Below are positions 36,394-50,307 of a stretch of 64,000 nucleotides of DNA, piece by piece (positions within the stretch are counted from its first letter, which is position 1; the number at the start of each line of letters is the position of its first letter). The DNA is taken from positions 1,471,582 through 1,535,581 of the forward strand of contig NC_034411.1 in assembly GCF_002078875.1 (NCBI RefSeq). The letters run 5' to 3'. Below the pieces are notes generated by a model. The model was given only the letters and a program-made list of their open reading frames with translations, was not told the DNA's origin and did no database searches. The translations under genes were made by a program, and so were the position numbers. This stretch comes from Numida meleagris (lineage: Eukaryota; Chordata; Aves; Galliformes; Numididae).

Positions 36394-39300
36394 ACAAACT
36401 TATTACAATTTCCAATTTTTTTTTGAATTGCCAGTGAAGAGAAAAATATGTGATTTGCAGAGTTCTAAAAATAACGAGTTAAAATAGTTTCTGCCTCTCA
36501 AAGGAAGTCTCTTACTCCCATAATTTCTGCAGATTTTGACTTTCAGGATGAGTATTTTAAAGAATGATATAATGTCATTTCTGTAAGTATCATCTCCTAA
36601 TCTGCTGCCACCGTTGGAAAAATAGATTCAGAAACAGCTTGAGCAGAAGAAATACCAGCTCACCCAGCTGTATTTAAAAAAAGATAAAATCTTTTAAGAA
36701 GAGGAGCAGAGTGTATATTCCAAAGGTGAGCAAACATTGCCAAGCATTTTTGAGAATATTTCTTTTCCTTTGGCTGTGTTTGCCACCCTTTTGTATTTGT
36801 CTACTGCAAACAGTTCAGCTGTGACTATTAAGGGGATGTTTATTCCTAGAAAGAAAATTTTAGAAAGAACATTCACATTTGGGCAGGGAGAGAGTGTACC
36901 ATATTTCCTTTTAGATGTAAACAAATTGTGCAATCAAAACAACGTGCTGTTGGTGAAATTGCAGATATTCTCTTTCAACCAGCCAAACTAAAAAAATAAA
37001 TTAATTAATTAAAAATTCAAACTATTCAAGTAAAATGAAGAATCATCTATCACACTTTTCATTTTTAACTGAATCTAATCGCCTTTGCTCAGAGGAAAGC
37101 TTTTCTGGCCCCTGTGCCCAGGACTCTTTGCAGGCGCTGAGACAAAGCTACGAGGGGAGTGGGGCTGTGCAGCCAGAGGAGACCGTGCCAAAGTGGTCTC
37201 CTGTGCCTGAAGGGAAGCCACCACTTCCCGCTGCATGGCCAGCAGGGTGGGTGTGCTCTTCAAGATCAGCCACCATCCATCAAATGGTGTCCGGGGGACC
37301 TGAGACAGCGGCTGAGAGGGTGGCAAACATTTGTGGCTTGCAGTGAAAGAGGAAGGAGACAAATGGCAGATGGAGAGGAAACAGAGGTGCAAAAAAATGT
37401 TATTCTTCTGGGAAAAGAAAAAAAAAAATAGGAAGAAAATGGAGTGAAAAAAAAACACTTCGACTTTCGGGTACCAATTTTTATGTTTCAAACAGACTTG
37501 ACCACATGAACCCTGGTTGGGCATTCCCATGACCCAAGGCTAAATCTGCTCAAGTGAGTAGTGGGATTATTTGGGTTTGCAAGCTACCACCAGGTTTACC
37601 CTTATCACAGAGACGAATCACTTCAGGAAACTGTAGGAAAACTCTTCTTGCTGAATGAGTGCTCCTATCAAAATCTCTCTGCTTTTGGAATGACAGCGAA
37701 GAGTTTGTCATTTACAGTAGTTTTCCTAATGGAGGGCTCATTCTTTTAAGTCTGTCCCTTAGATAAGAGCTTAATGGAATGCAAACATCTTCACAGACCA
37801 GGATACCTCTCAAGCATGCAGATCTTCATGGTTTTCTGCAGAAGAAGAGGTGCCCTAAATGGCTGCTCCTCAGGGATACCTAAGCATGTTAATCCTTTAA
37901 AAAGGGACTCACATAATTCCCAGCCCAGATGGTCCCAGTGGTCACATGACATGAGACAGGTTGTTTTACTCTAGCAAAGTCTCTCTATATGTATTTCCAA
38001 ACAGTTATTGTAGTAGGTAAAAATAGGAGAACCTTCCTCTCCGCATCAATAGACTTATCTTCACTACAACAGTCTAAGTAGTATGCTTACTTTATGGCTG
38101 AAAAACTTGGGTTAATCACTGATCTCTGGCTGTGTATAGAAAAAAAAATAGGTTTTTCTGGCTTCTAGACTAGTTTCTACTCTACTCTTAACCAAATTTC
38201 CCATGTCAATATGATCTATCACTGAATTCTTAAGTAAGTTCTTCTACTTCCTTCTTATCCTGAAAGTCATAACTATGTAAGCTACAGGTACATGACTAAG
38301 ATTACTGATTGTTTCTGAGAGAACACTAAAATATTTTTTTCACCAACAATTTCCTTTAAACACAAAACACTCTATCTAGACTTTCTTGAGACTGAGAGGT
38401 ACATTTATCACAGAGTACAACAGCATGAAGTGAAGGAACAATACAACTCTGCGTTTGGTAGTGAGTCACTGGACAAATGGACTGGCAATTTTAGCCACAT
38501 GGATAGTATCAAGGCCAAGATGGCTAAATTCGGCTTGGCTTGCATCTGACTGAAGAAATTTGTCATTCATAAATAGACACAAAGATGCATGTTATTCCTG
38601 ACTCCACCCATGACATATGGTAACTCCATCCTTTGGGTTATTGAGGCTAATTGTGAGGCATCCAAAATACTGCAGGATATTTATTTGCATGGTGAATATG
38701 AGCTCTGAGTTCTTTTACTAAAAAGGAGAACCAAAACTTTAGGAAAGAAAACGAAGTCATAAAATTGGCTAAAGAAATCAAGCCAAGTCTACTATTTATG
38801 CCCAATCTTTATTATGCATGGTGATCACTATTAACTATGTCTTTTTTTTTCTCTTCTGATGTGCTTGCCTACATCCTGAGAAAAACGTTATAGTCCTCAG
38901 GTGTTGTTTCTCAAAATATCCCTATGTATGAAAAAGTCCAATTAGTCAGCAGTCTTCATTCACTAATCAGGCTCATATTTTATAGGCTTAAATCCAATCA
39001 AAATCTATCCATGTCTCAACCAGCCATCAGCATTACTATTTCCATACAAATCTAGGTCAAGGAAAACATTAAATATTAAAAAAAACAACAACAAAACACA
39101 TGGCCTGTCATTTACAAAATAAATTAAAATAGAGTAAGAACAACTCAAATATCTGCACTAATAGGGAGGGAGATGTTCTCCCGCTATAGCCAAAAAAGCC
39201 TTCTGCAGATAAATGACTAAGATACAAAGCAGAAGACACTTGCTAAGGTCTCAGGTTTGCTTTTGGGGTCAAGGAAGAGCTGCAAATCACTAGATTTAAC

Positions 39301-40675
39301 ATCTCCCTCCAGAGACTGTTTCAGCCTTCTGGATACCAAAAGGTATTCGTTCTTAAATTATAACCTTATAAAATGAGGAAATCCACTGGGACTGGGCACT
39401 GCAATACTGCTTTGCCCAGCATATGCCAATATAGTTCACTCTTAACTTCGTGCCATAGGAAGCCCCTGGAAGAGGGCTCATCCCTTTCTGGGCATCTAGC
39501 AGCATCCTTTCTGCCTCACAGTCATCTTGCATATAAGCCAGGAGAAATAGGGTGGGAATAAACATAGAACACTGCACTCTTGCAAAGCCTGCGACACCAG
39601 TGCAATAGCTGTTAGTGGGACAGAAGACATCACTTTCCCAATGCATCCTTGGGCAACCATGCTACCAAAGGAATATCCCATATCCCAGCTTTTGTCATGG
39701 TCTGATAGAAGAACTATTGCCCCAAGCAGTATATGTACCATTTTGGACCTTGCGCATAAGGTAATGTGAGTAAGGGTTGTGCCTCCCTAAGATAACACAA
39801 AGGATGGTGGGTCCCCAGACTCGCTGGTAACAAGTTTTAAGTTCATCTCATGTATTAAAAACACCTTTTAAATCCTGCTCTTTACAAGAGAATACCATTA
39901 AAACACTGATGTATATCAAGAGGAACACTGGTCTAGAGGGAAATTCAGTCCTTCCAGGCTCTCTGGGAGAAGACAGCTGCCTTCACATCTCTATCTCACT
40001 GCATGTAAAATGTACCCCAAAGGAAGTACAATGTGCATACCCTTCTGCTGCTAGCTAGTGAAGACACATGGAGATGCCATGGTCCCACCGCTCACCACCA
40101 AAGCATGTCCTATCAAATTTAATGGGCCATTACCATCTACCCACTGGCTCAGTCAGTTCCCAGGGGAACCTACCAGTGATTCACAGGGAATTTCCAGAAA
40201 GGCTATGGAAAGTGTTTCTCACTCTCTTTGTAATTCTGGAGGCTTTTAAAGGAATTTCTCCAAAGCCCTAACACACTTCTCTATCATCCGCTGCTTTGAT
40301 AATGAGCATATTGTGTAGGTCTCCACCACAAAAAAAAACCTAGCAGGCTGGGGTTGTGCTGGCACCTCAACCAGCAAAACTGATTGCATACTCAAAGTTT
40401 TAAATTCTGTGTAGTCATGTTACTTGCAGGGTCCTTCACATAAACAGACCTGACTTGCGACAATAGTTAGCATTTTTCTTTCTCAGTGTCCACCTAAACA
40501 GACAAAACTTCTGGTTTTAAACATCTTAAAATATGCATTCTAATAGCAAATACAGGGCAGTGGTCCAAGTCTCCTTTAGTCAAAGAAATGAGGCAGTTTG
40601 GAAGGATGAATTTGGAGCCATGACCTTGAATTGCTCTATATACTCAGAGGAGAAATCGTGACTCTCATTAGTTTT

Positions 40676-40718
40676 GTATTGTATTGCCATATACATCTCT
40701 ACATTGGTAATACAATAC
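40676..40718. repeat. 13-bp inverted repeat next to a TA microsatellite
   Basis: Left arm gtattgtattgcc (40676-40688) pairs with right arm ggtaatacaatac (40706-40718) with one mismatch across a 17-nt loop. A (TA)n run (to about 40732) follows directly. No target-site duplication was recognised, so it is not called a transposon. Confidence 0.75.
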
Positions 40719-41860
40719 TATATATATATATAATTCACAAAGGCATCCCAAACGCTCTTATTTCCACGTTCCTATGTTCATAATCTGGAATTTCAGTGCT
40801 CTGTGCACAGTCCACAACAGTCTATACTATAATCTGACTTTTCCCATTAGTCCTCTAAAAATCTCAATTTACGTGTATAAAAGCAATTACAGAGTGCCAC
40901 TTATGCCTTGTTCTTGAAGGAAAACCTGCACTGGCCACAGGCAATACTCTACCTGATATTTAGGTGGTCTCAGGCCAAGAGTATATGGAAAAGGCTACAG
41001 AAGAACACCCTGCTCGATCATATAAGCAGTGTTTTTCTTGAACTGCAGGTAAGAAAGAGTGGAAATTCTGTCTCACTACCAGCAGCCTAGGCCAAACACA
41101 AGTCAAGAAAGATTGAAGAAAGTGTTTTGGTAAAAAGAGTGTAACAACAGGAGAACACTGCTGACAATGTATGACTATTTGCTTTTCCAGTAGGAAGCTT
41201 GGGAAAAGTAAAGACACAATCTGAACATCTCCCATGTTTCAGTTTTCTCTGTTTTCTCTGTTCTGCTCTCTGCATCTCTTGGGATTCTGATCCACAGAAA
41301 TCTTCATGGATGTTTATTTTTTCTACCAACAGAAGCTTTACCATTGATGAAGGGCTCATCCAGTGAGTTGACATCATCGTGTTGACATCATCATCCACTA
41401 CACCCTGAATCATCCTGGTCCTCAGAAGGGATTTCCCTGGCTTGATAAAGCTGGTACTTAGATGAGATAATAAATTAGATTCTAACTAAAGCTTCTGATC
41501 AAGCTTTGGATAAGCATCAGAATAGGCCTTGTAACTAGTACTTTCAAATGCAAAGAGGGGATGATATTCAAAGAGGTGAAAGCAAGAAAAGACACTATTG
41601 TTTTCTCCATATCTAAGCTCCCCCTGCAAAGAGCAATGCAAGCAAAGACCTCTGGAAACAGGGGACACTTTAAAATCTTACAAGACAATATCTGCTCTAA
41701 TCAAGATCAGAAATACTTTCAGATTTCCTTTTAAGGAGTGTGGTTTATACAGTTTCAGGTTATCGGGTCCCATCTGTGCACACCTCACAATCCTGGCAAG
41801 AAACACTGAGTTTCCCAGAAATTGACATTTGTAGCTTGCAGCAAAGAGCCAAACAAAAAG

Positions 41861-41875
41861 AAAAAAAAAAAAAAA
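41861..41875. repeat. A15 mononucleotide run
   Basis: Fifteen A preceded by caaaaag. Confidence 0.85.
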
Positions 41876-44171
41876 GTGCAGAGTTTATCTCCTAAGTTCC
41901 CCATTTCTTTCAATCATCAAAACTTCTGTTAAAAAATGTGGGAATAGTGCAAACTTACGAATCTTCAGTCTTCCATTTACCTCTCCTTTTAAAATTAGCC
42001 ATAATTAGCACACTGCCAGCATCCAAAGGTGCAGACCTTGTTGCTTTAAACCTCCTAAAGTCATATTGCTCTGGGAAAGGACAGGAACCATAAAAAACTT
42101 TAGCTGGGAGGCAGCTTTTATACTCACGTTTAGGCCTCTAGTAAGTCGTCCCACCAAATGTAATGAGACCTCCTGCTTAGCTGGGGCTCTAATTTCCAAA
42201 GCTTGTGCCTGCAGCACTCTAATATTTTATAAGCCATACTGACTCACCTCTTGCACCAGAAGTTTGGGGCAGTGGCACACTGTCTAATAATGGAATATAG
42301 TTGTTAATACTAATAGACATTTGTAAAACTACCACATGCCTTTAGCCTTCAAGTCAAAGCACAGGATGCTTGCAAGGGTTGTGAAATGTATGATGTAAAA
42401 CTTGGGATGTTTTGGTTACAACATATCTCATTTATTTTTACTGTCATCACCCTCCCTGGTATATAAGACCTGCTGCACGCGGAGTGAAATATTGCAGATG
42501 TTTTCAAAATAATACTGAGCTGGTGGAGAAACCAAAAGGTCTCTTGTGGGTAAGGTCTGGTTATTTTCAATTCAAAACAACTAGGCAACAAAGTTTCTGT
42601 GTGCTTGTATTTTAAAAGGCCTGGATTCCTCTGCGCTGACTCATACTTGTTGTGCCCACCCAAAAACTTACCTCGGAGAACTTGGAGAGAGACTCCAGTC
42701 ATTTTAATACCCTCAGGATTCGAGAATGAAGAGTAAAAAGATAAAACTAGTTACAACTATTCATTAGTTTTTGGTACTTTATATAATTTGTGCAATGGCT
42801 TCAGGGGTCTAATTGAATCACTTTTCCCACCTTGTCTTAATTTTAATTATGCAGCAATCATTTTTACCAACCTGTGCAAAGGAGCCCTATGAAAATGTGA
42901 CATATGACAATATACATTTACGTAAGCTCTAGGACTATGCTGACCTACAGGCAATTAGCTACTGCCTCCAGCACTCAAACGACCAATTAAAGAGTTAACA
43001 AAATGCCCTCCAACTCACCTACATGTTCAGGTTTTTGGACTGCCATGAACGTTATACTTCAACTGATATAATTTTTGACTGACTGATTTACTAAGTCTGC
43101 ATCGGCTAAAATTCTAGAGCCATGCCTGTAAAACTGAGGAATCAGATTTTATGAGGTGCTTTCATTTCATTAAAGACTATCCCACCTTAGCCCTTTCCCT
43201 AACAAGACAATCTTGCAGCAGTCATTACCAGATGTGATCCCAGCTTGTCATTAGGAAAAAAATGGCTTGCTAGGTCAATGAGGACTGCACTAAGTTCATC
43301 TCAAGGATGTAAGACATCCCTCCGAATGGCCACCAGCCAAGATCAGCCACAAAGGACTGCTTTTTTCAAGACGTGACTCCCCAAGTTTTACAGGTAGCCA
43401 GTGTCAGAAATCCAGAGAGATTAAATCAGTAGTCACAAATGGACACCTTTACATCTGTTCATGATTTACAGGGTACTGGTGAGCATTTCACTGTAGACAG
43501 CAGATCATTAACTGCCAGAAGCGCACAACAGAAATGACCCTAAGACAGGCAATTTCAAAGAAAATTGTATTCAAATGTGATCTTGCATGTGAATAAGAGA
43601 AACCTAGGACACTGCTAATTATACCAACCGAGGGAGAAGTGAAGGGTGCTAATCTGTCCAGGAAATCCTGAGTTCCAGTGCTGCCTCCAGCAATAATTCA
43701 AGTTGTGGTTTTGTAATCTCCTTTCCTCCTTTCCTCATCTGGCAGTGGGGTATAACAACAACCCCTGACATATATTATACATGGTGCAATGAAGACTGAC
43801 ATTCTTAAAGTGCTTTGAAAATGAATGAATTATCTGGGTGACCAGGTGTTCTATCATAATTTAGGAAAATTCCATTTTCTACAGGCAGCGTGGTTTCGTG
43901 GTGGTATCTTACAGGTATAGGTTGATTTGTAAATCTGCCACCTCCTTCACACAAGAAAAGCATGACTCTACAATGAAAAACACCAATCCAAAAAGTTGGT
44001 GCATACCTAAGACATGTACGCAGATTCCCAGTTAAGCTGATACTGTTTCTGAAGATGACTGACATCATCAGTTGTACAGTCTTAGTATTTGGCAGAAACT
44101 TTCCTGAGTTTGAACAGAAAGAGAAAAGTATTCGTTTTTCTTTCTCTGACTATAAAAACACAAATTCTGTA

Positions 44172-44195
44172 CAGATTCACACAGGTGTGAATCTG
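44172..44195. promoter_or_regulatory. 24-bp perfect palindrome resembling a T-box factor site
   Basis: Arms cagattcacac and gtgtgaatctg are exact reverse complements around a 2-nt centre (AG). The right half contains AGGTGTGAAT, 9 of 10 bases of the Brachyury/T-box half-site AGGTGTGAAA. The left half is the mirror copy, spaced two bases tighter than the classical T palindrome. T-box proteins bind single and paired half-sites in enhancers. Binding here is inferred. Confidence 0.3.
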
Positions 44196-44685
44196 CTGGT
44201 TTTGCACTTATGAATCTGAAAGCATACCCAAAAACATCCCAATCTTTTAGTTGTCATCAGGAGCTGAAGATAAAGCTAAAGAATTCAGAATAGAATTCCT
44301 TTTCCACCTTCTGCACTTTCATTACTAAGACAAGGCCCATAGGGCATGTTGCCCAAACAAACAGCTTCACTACACACACACGAGATGAGGTAAAGCACAT
44401 GGCATCGTAGAGATAAATGAATTAGACAGTCCAATGACTTAGGGCTACTTGTCTTCTTGCCTACCATGTGGGAAACCAATGTCTGGCAACAGCAACCTCA
44501 GCTCTCCTGTTTTCCAAGTCAATGGCTGCAGGGACCATCATGGAGGTGACACTCTTGGCTTTCAAGGGGTTGTGGAAATCAGTATTGGCACCGTAAAGGA
44601 CACTTGATGACAGATTCAAAGAAGAGTGTTGTTGCATCAGTGGAGGAAAATAGGTAGCTATAAATGGCCAGGTAGGCAAAAAAGT

Positions 44686-44702
44686 AAAAAAAAAAAAAAA
44701 AA
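44686..44702. repeat. A17 mononucleotide run
   Basis: Seventeen A followed by gaaaaaac. Minus-strand frames through it are Phe-rich artefacts. Confidence 0.9.
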
Positions 44703-45569
44703 GAAAAAACAGTGATTTCTTTTCTTGGCTCTGTTTGCTGAACAGTCCAGTCAACGAGAGTGAAACAGCAACTGTTGGACACCCAGGGCTTCTTTGCTTT
44801 GAAAAATATGGAATCAAGCTTAACAATGAGGAGTAGGGATTCCATAAGGTTGTTTATGTATGGTGTACATGCAAATGCATATGATTATGTAGAAGTGTGT
44901 CTGCGTGTAATGTAGCATTAACGCCAATTCTTACAGCCTTATGAAATGGTATCTTAGAAAGAATGAGAGAAAGAAAGGAAAAGCAAGCTAGATTTTTTTC
45001 TTCTTTTACAAATATGATGCAGTTTACAGAAGCATGGTCCTTTTTTAGGAGTTCTAAATGCATCATTCAAATATTGTTTGAGTTGAATACATGATATACA
45101 TATCATGAATACATATAATCACAGCGCAGTCTTTTGTGGAATTTCTGAAAATAGCATTGGAAAAAGCTGACCATGAGTTTCCATCTAAGGATTTGCATTT
45201 GGTTAACGTGTGTGAAACAACTCCATTCATCTCACCCTCAATGGGAACTATCCTGCAGCTCCTAATGGCCAAGCTGAAAACTTTGGCCTGAATGACAGTC
45301 ATCATTTATGTTAGTCCAATGGCAAGGACAACATTTACATGTGTACTGGGGAGCCCCACTCAGCTGAAAAGCCCCTATAGGTTATACAGTATAATAGCTA
45401 ATATATTGCTAAGGGCAGTCAAAAGAGCAAGAGCCTCACAGCATCTTAAGCTGACTTTCCTAACCTTGTTCCACCAGTTCTCCTTTGGCAGGTAGAGTTA
45501 GGATTGCTCAGATTTCCTTCTCTCCAACTCAGTTTCTCTCATCTCTCCCACTGCAGAAGGCTGGAGGGT

Positions 45570-45602
<33 letters not shown>

Positions 45603-45617
45603 GAAAAAGAAAAAAAA
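45570..45617. repeat. Poly-A / (AAAAG)n microsatellite
   Basis: A13 followed by four AAAAG-type units and a further A-run, with purines continuing to about 45690. The + frame through it yields a Lys/Glu run, which is an artefact. Confidence 0.9.
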
Positions 45618-46083
45618 TGGAGAAAAAAAGACTGGAAAGGGATAAATCAGAGGGAAAAAAATGTAATTAAGAGGATGAGCTTAGCTTCAAAAGCTTTGCA
45701 ACCACTCTCCACTCTGCTGGGTGCATGGGGCTGCTGGGAAGCACTGTGCTGCAGGGGGGGTCTGCACTGAGGGCATCGGGAGCACAGAGGGGACATCACT
45801 GCCCTCTGCAAAACCTGTGGGAACCAGTGTGTCTAGAGGACGTGGGAAGGGCGGCAGGGAGGGCCGAGTGCTCTAAGTAGCATGTTTCCTAGGAAACCTT
45901 TGACAGCAAATATCATATTAGTCCTGCCTTGTGGCCCAGCTCATGTGATGTCAAGAACAATTTCTCACAACTCAGCTCAGAAGTTAGTAAGACTTGGTGA
46001 GATGTTCAGTGGTTCTGGCCTGACTTTCCAGCAGAGGATGAAACAAGAAACTGAGGGTGTTTGCATTGTTTTGGTGTGTTGGT

Positions 46084-46110
46084 GTTTTTTGTTTGTTTGT
46101 TTGTTTTTTT
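46084..46110. repeat. T-rich / (GTTT)n simple repeat
   Basis: T6, three GTTT units, then GTTTTTTT. Low complexity. Confidence 0.85.
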
Positions 46111-47593
46111 GGCAGATTCCTAAACAAATATACCTTATTTTTATTTTAAAAAGACATTGTGTTGGACTTCCCTCATAGCTACCCAGGTTTATGGAGACTA
46201 ACCCAGCTGCTATGTTCATTGTTAGGGTTCTCCATCTAACAACAGATTTTCAAGAAGTGAAAATATAGGAAAAAAAGCCAAAAAACAAGCAATTTCACAG
46301 AAGTTTTAGGATAGCTGGACTGCCATTTAGCTCATGTGCTGATAAAAAAAAAGGGGAAAAAAGCTCCATCAGAGATTTTTGTTGTTACAAAACTTCATAC
46401 ATTTATAAGTATTCCCTCTAATTTCTGTCAGCTGCAGTCTGAAAACAACCATAGCCTAGCGAATTAAAAGATAAAGCCATAACCTCTGCCATCACAACTC
46501 AGGTGTGAGGTGTGCCTTGGCCTTCAGCAGCTCTCTGGGTTGGGGCAGAGCTCTGCTTCTCAAAGCTGCATGGCTTTGGACGGCTGAGCATCAGGAGGGA
46601 CACATGGTGCCATAGACCTACCACAGCACATCTGCTGTGCACAGCTTATGTCTTCCTTCACTTGATGCTTACAAACTGGGCACACCAGAAGACGACCGCA
46701 CGTTATCTCGGAGGTCCCAACTTTTCACATCTTTTCTGTTGGCCTCACATCTGTGACTTCAGTGGAGTTTCTTCGACTTCCAATTGTTCAAGAGAAAAGA
46801 GACTAAAACTGAAAAATCTTCCTCTGGTGACACACTTCATCTCAGACTTAGTAAAATATAAAAACCTTTTTAATAGGATGTAATATATTTAAACAAATTA
46901 AAAATAGCCCCACTAATTTCTTTTTAATCATAAGCTAACTTAGACGTGTGACCTCTTTATTTCCTTTTGCTGTTTCTCATCTTCAGTGATTTAAGCCCTC
47001 ACATCCAGTTTTATTTCTTTTTCCTCTTCTCAGGGAAATGAGAGGTGAATACAAGAACAAGGCAGCCTGAGGTGCCCGAGAAACGCCAGTATGGAAACAG
47101 GTCCAGCATTCCTCTTCACCCCATGTTGGATACAGGAGGCCTGATGGATCAGCTGTTCCTTCAGGATTAAAGAGGTCAGGTCAGCTGTGTCAGAGTGCCT
47201 TTAAGAACAGTGTGGGAACATGAGATCTCCTTATCAGCGTGCTAACGTACTTTACTGAAGCTCGTTTAAGCAAGATGGGGACAGCTGACTTTCCCCCCAC
47301 TCAGCCCAAGTCTGCTCTGTACTTAAGAGCTGTTTGTCCACCAGGTGACGGATTTCTGAAGTGGTGTGTCACTGGAATTCTTGTAAAACAGAGCAAGTGC
47401 AACATCAGGACCACTGTAAAGACTGCTCTTCAGATTCAGAAGCAGGGTTTTACAGGGGAGAGGCACAACAGCAGGGCTCCATCTGAGATCACTGGAGGTG
47501 AAGGCAAACCTGACATTCCCACAGTTTTCACTGACAGCATTGCACAGGTGCCTTGTCCAGGCTCAAGGGTAGGAGCAGGCCTCCATGGATTTG

Positions 47594-47627
47594 AATAAAT
47601 AGGTAAATAATAATTATAATAATAGTA
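47594..47627. repeat. AAT-rich degenerate microsatellite
   Basis: Imperfect AAT/AATA units with small interruptions. Confidence 0.65.
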
Positions 47628-50272
47628 GGTTTTCTAGTCACATGAAAAGCATTTCTCTACCCTAGCTGTAAAATCAGGCACTCTCATCTTCCCTGGCTGA
47701 CAGAAACATCCTGCTTTTCCCAGACAAGCTTTAGAATACCAGCCTGCCTACCTTCTCATACGTGTAGTGTACATATGTCACATTTCTGAGACACGTAAAT
47801 GTTATATAGTGCTAACTAAAGGGATGAAAGGGCTGAACGCACCCACACAACACTGCAGCATCTCTGGAGCAGTCAAAGGGAGAAGACTCTTCTTACATCA
47901 AAGTTGTCAGGTAAAGAAAGTTGTTTTCTCCATACAGGCATCCTTTTTTTTAAAGTTAATTATATCCCGAAGCGGTAAACAGATCTTGTAACGCTCATAG
48001 CAATTGCTTCTCATACATTAAGGACCTGAACGAATGAAGATTTAAACCCTGTTAATGTATAAATAGCCATATCATGTTTACCTGTGACACTAGAATAAAT
48101 ATGCCATCTTTTCTCTGAACTTTTTACAATAAGAATTAATTCCTCACCCACAGGAGCAGCAGATGAAGTCTGTATCAGCGTGTTTGAGCACCTTTCCCCT
48201 GCTAAATGCCTGCGCTGGAGCTGTCAGAGCCACATGGGTACGGACGGCCTACAGAGCCTGTGCCACCAGCTGGGCAGGTCCCTATCTGCAGCAGGCCTGA
48301 GGTGTGAGTCCATTCCTCCTACCTTCCACTGCTACCTCCCTACAAGGGGACATTGCTCTTGTTTGGGGAAAGCTTAAGGCTTGTCCAACCCCAAGACAGC
48401 GAGCCTGGTGGTGCCACTGTCTGGAGCGACCTTCCCATCACTGTGGTCTCTTCAGTGTCACTTACACCAGCACTGTAGCAATTTCCATCATTATCTACTG
48501 CTGAAAATAGACTCAGACCTAAATAATATCTGAGTATCTTATAGATAAATGATTTGGAAAGAAATATCTGTTCTTATCGTGAGGAAAGATCTATAACTCA
48601 CTCTTAGTCTTTCATCACTAGGAGGAAATATACTGCAACTAACACCAATATATTATCTGTTCTTATTTTCCTCCATATGTGTATTTATCTCTCCGGCTCA
48701 CTCTTTATCAACCCAGCCACCCGTGCTCACCCAAGTACACAGCCCATGTGGCTCAAGCCAGCCCTCTGGTCTGTGGGAGAGTCTCTGTTCCTCCTGACCC
48801 GCAGCCTATATGAATCAGAAGAACACAGATAGTTTTCATCCTCTATCCTACATTTTCCTCACCCACAACTGAAATCCCATTCTAATGTCATGTCATTTTG
48901 TTGGCCATCACGCTGAGACACTGAGTAGTTAAAATCTGCATGGTATCAGTCTCAGTACCGTAAATTGCAACAGGAGGGGCCTGAGTCAGGGCTGGAGCTG
49001 AGATATTTCCCAAGCCCATACATGTCCCAGCCTGGAATTTTAGGTCAGGAATATTTTGAATTCCAAGTTGTAGAATTTAGCAGCTCATTCACCCATCTTC
49101 CCTCCGTGCTCTAAGTTGAAGGCCTCCCTCCAGCCCTTGCCTCAACGGTTTCCAGTCTAATGTTGGGATTAAGATTCACAGATACATTTACTGCATCCAA
49201 TCCTCGAGGGCAGTTAACTCTTTTGCTATGCGCTTCCTCCATAGCACATTGCACTTCTTTCCCAAAACAACTGATATCCCTCTGGTACACGAACACACGC
49301 CTGGCGAAACCCAAATGTCTGGGATTTGCAGTAAGATCAAATTTCAGCATTGATAGTGATTCATTCACTCATTCATTCACGGAAAAAGATAAAGGAATCC
49401 ATCTTGCCCAAGTATGAAAGCTATTTTTCTTCTGTGGAGTATAGCATACCGCAGCCAGCAACTGGTTGCCCTGTCTGGGACATGGGCCCTTTGTAGAAGA
49501 TTCCCCTATTACATCAGCTCACGCATCAGCTTGCAAGAAGGCTTCCAAGTGGGAAAGCATATGATTTTTCATTTGGCACTGCAATACTACTGCTAATAAA
49601 AAGAGTAAGTATTTTCTATCCGAGCCTGGAAAGAGTCTGCTGAAAGGCGGGTTTCGTATAAAAATAGCTGCGTGTCCACATCAGTTAGTTTTTAAAAAAT
49701 TAAATGTATTTTTCGATAGCTTTACTCTGCACTGCCCAGGCACATTAAGCCACGGTAAACTACATCCTTATGGTTGTCATAACGTTTTGCTCCGTGTTGC
49801 TTGCAATGGGAATAATCTATTAAGATATATAAAGTGCAAAATGCTGCCTTATGTCTGGAGTTCCTGCTATCTGCTGTAAACACCCAGTGCCATTCCTGCT
49901 GCGGTGGTGCAGGAGTGGAGGGCCCGGGCCAGTGACTCCAGGCAGGCTTGGCCACAGCCGTCAGGGCTGCAGGGACCTGCCTTTCTCCCACTGCACTTCC
50001 CCTCCTCCTCCCCTATCCCAGCCTGTCATCAATCTTACTAAAATGACAGCAGACAGATGTTAGCCTTTGCAAAGATCAAATGAAATCTATGGCTTTAGGG
50101 CTGTTCACCAAGGAGCAGAGTAGTCTACACCAGACAGGGGCACCACCAGTCACCCCCGCTGCATCAACCCGCCTCGAATCAGTTTGGCAGCCATCACAGT
50201 CATCTCTCCACGGGCAGCCCCGGTCCAGAAATAGATTTTGACAAACTTTAACGTTTTAGCCTCTCCATAGAG

Positions 50273-50307
50273 TTGTTTGTTTGTTTGCTTTTTTTTTTTT
50301 TTTTTTT
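50273..50307. repeat. (TTTG)n followed by T19
   Basis: Three TTTG units, a C, then 19 consecutive T (50289-50307). Confidence 0.88.

Larger units (their letters stand above)
35627..44171. other. Unique non-coding sequence, about 8.5 kb
   Basis: No gene or transposable element recognised. It contains T16 at 36378, (TTAA)n at about 36998-37013, an A-rich run at 37419-37440, a short TA repeat at 40718-40732 and A15 at 41861. A GC-richer patch at 37080-37330 is open in several frames without recognisable protein. The segment 42740-42960 is AT-rich with several TAAT/ATTA cores and could be regulatory. A juxtaposed splice-like motif is at 41048/41049 (+). Confidence 0.45.

Noticed and set aside
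37075..37530. 151-codon minus-strand frame
   Set aside because: It contains a Phe run from an A-rich tract, no domain is recognised, and a 103-codon + frame overlaps it.
45504..45770. Lys/Glu-rich + frame like a charged coiled coil
   Set aside because: Produced by the poly-A/(AAAAG)n microsatellite.
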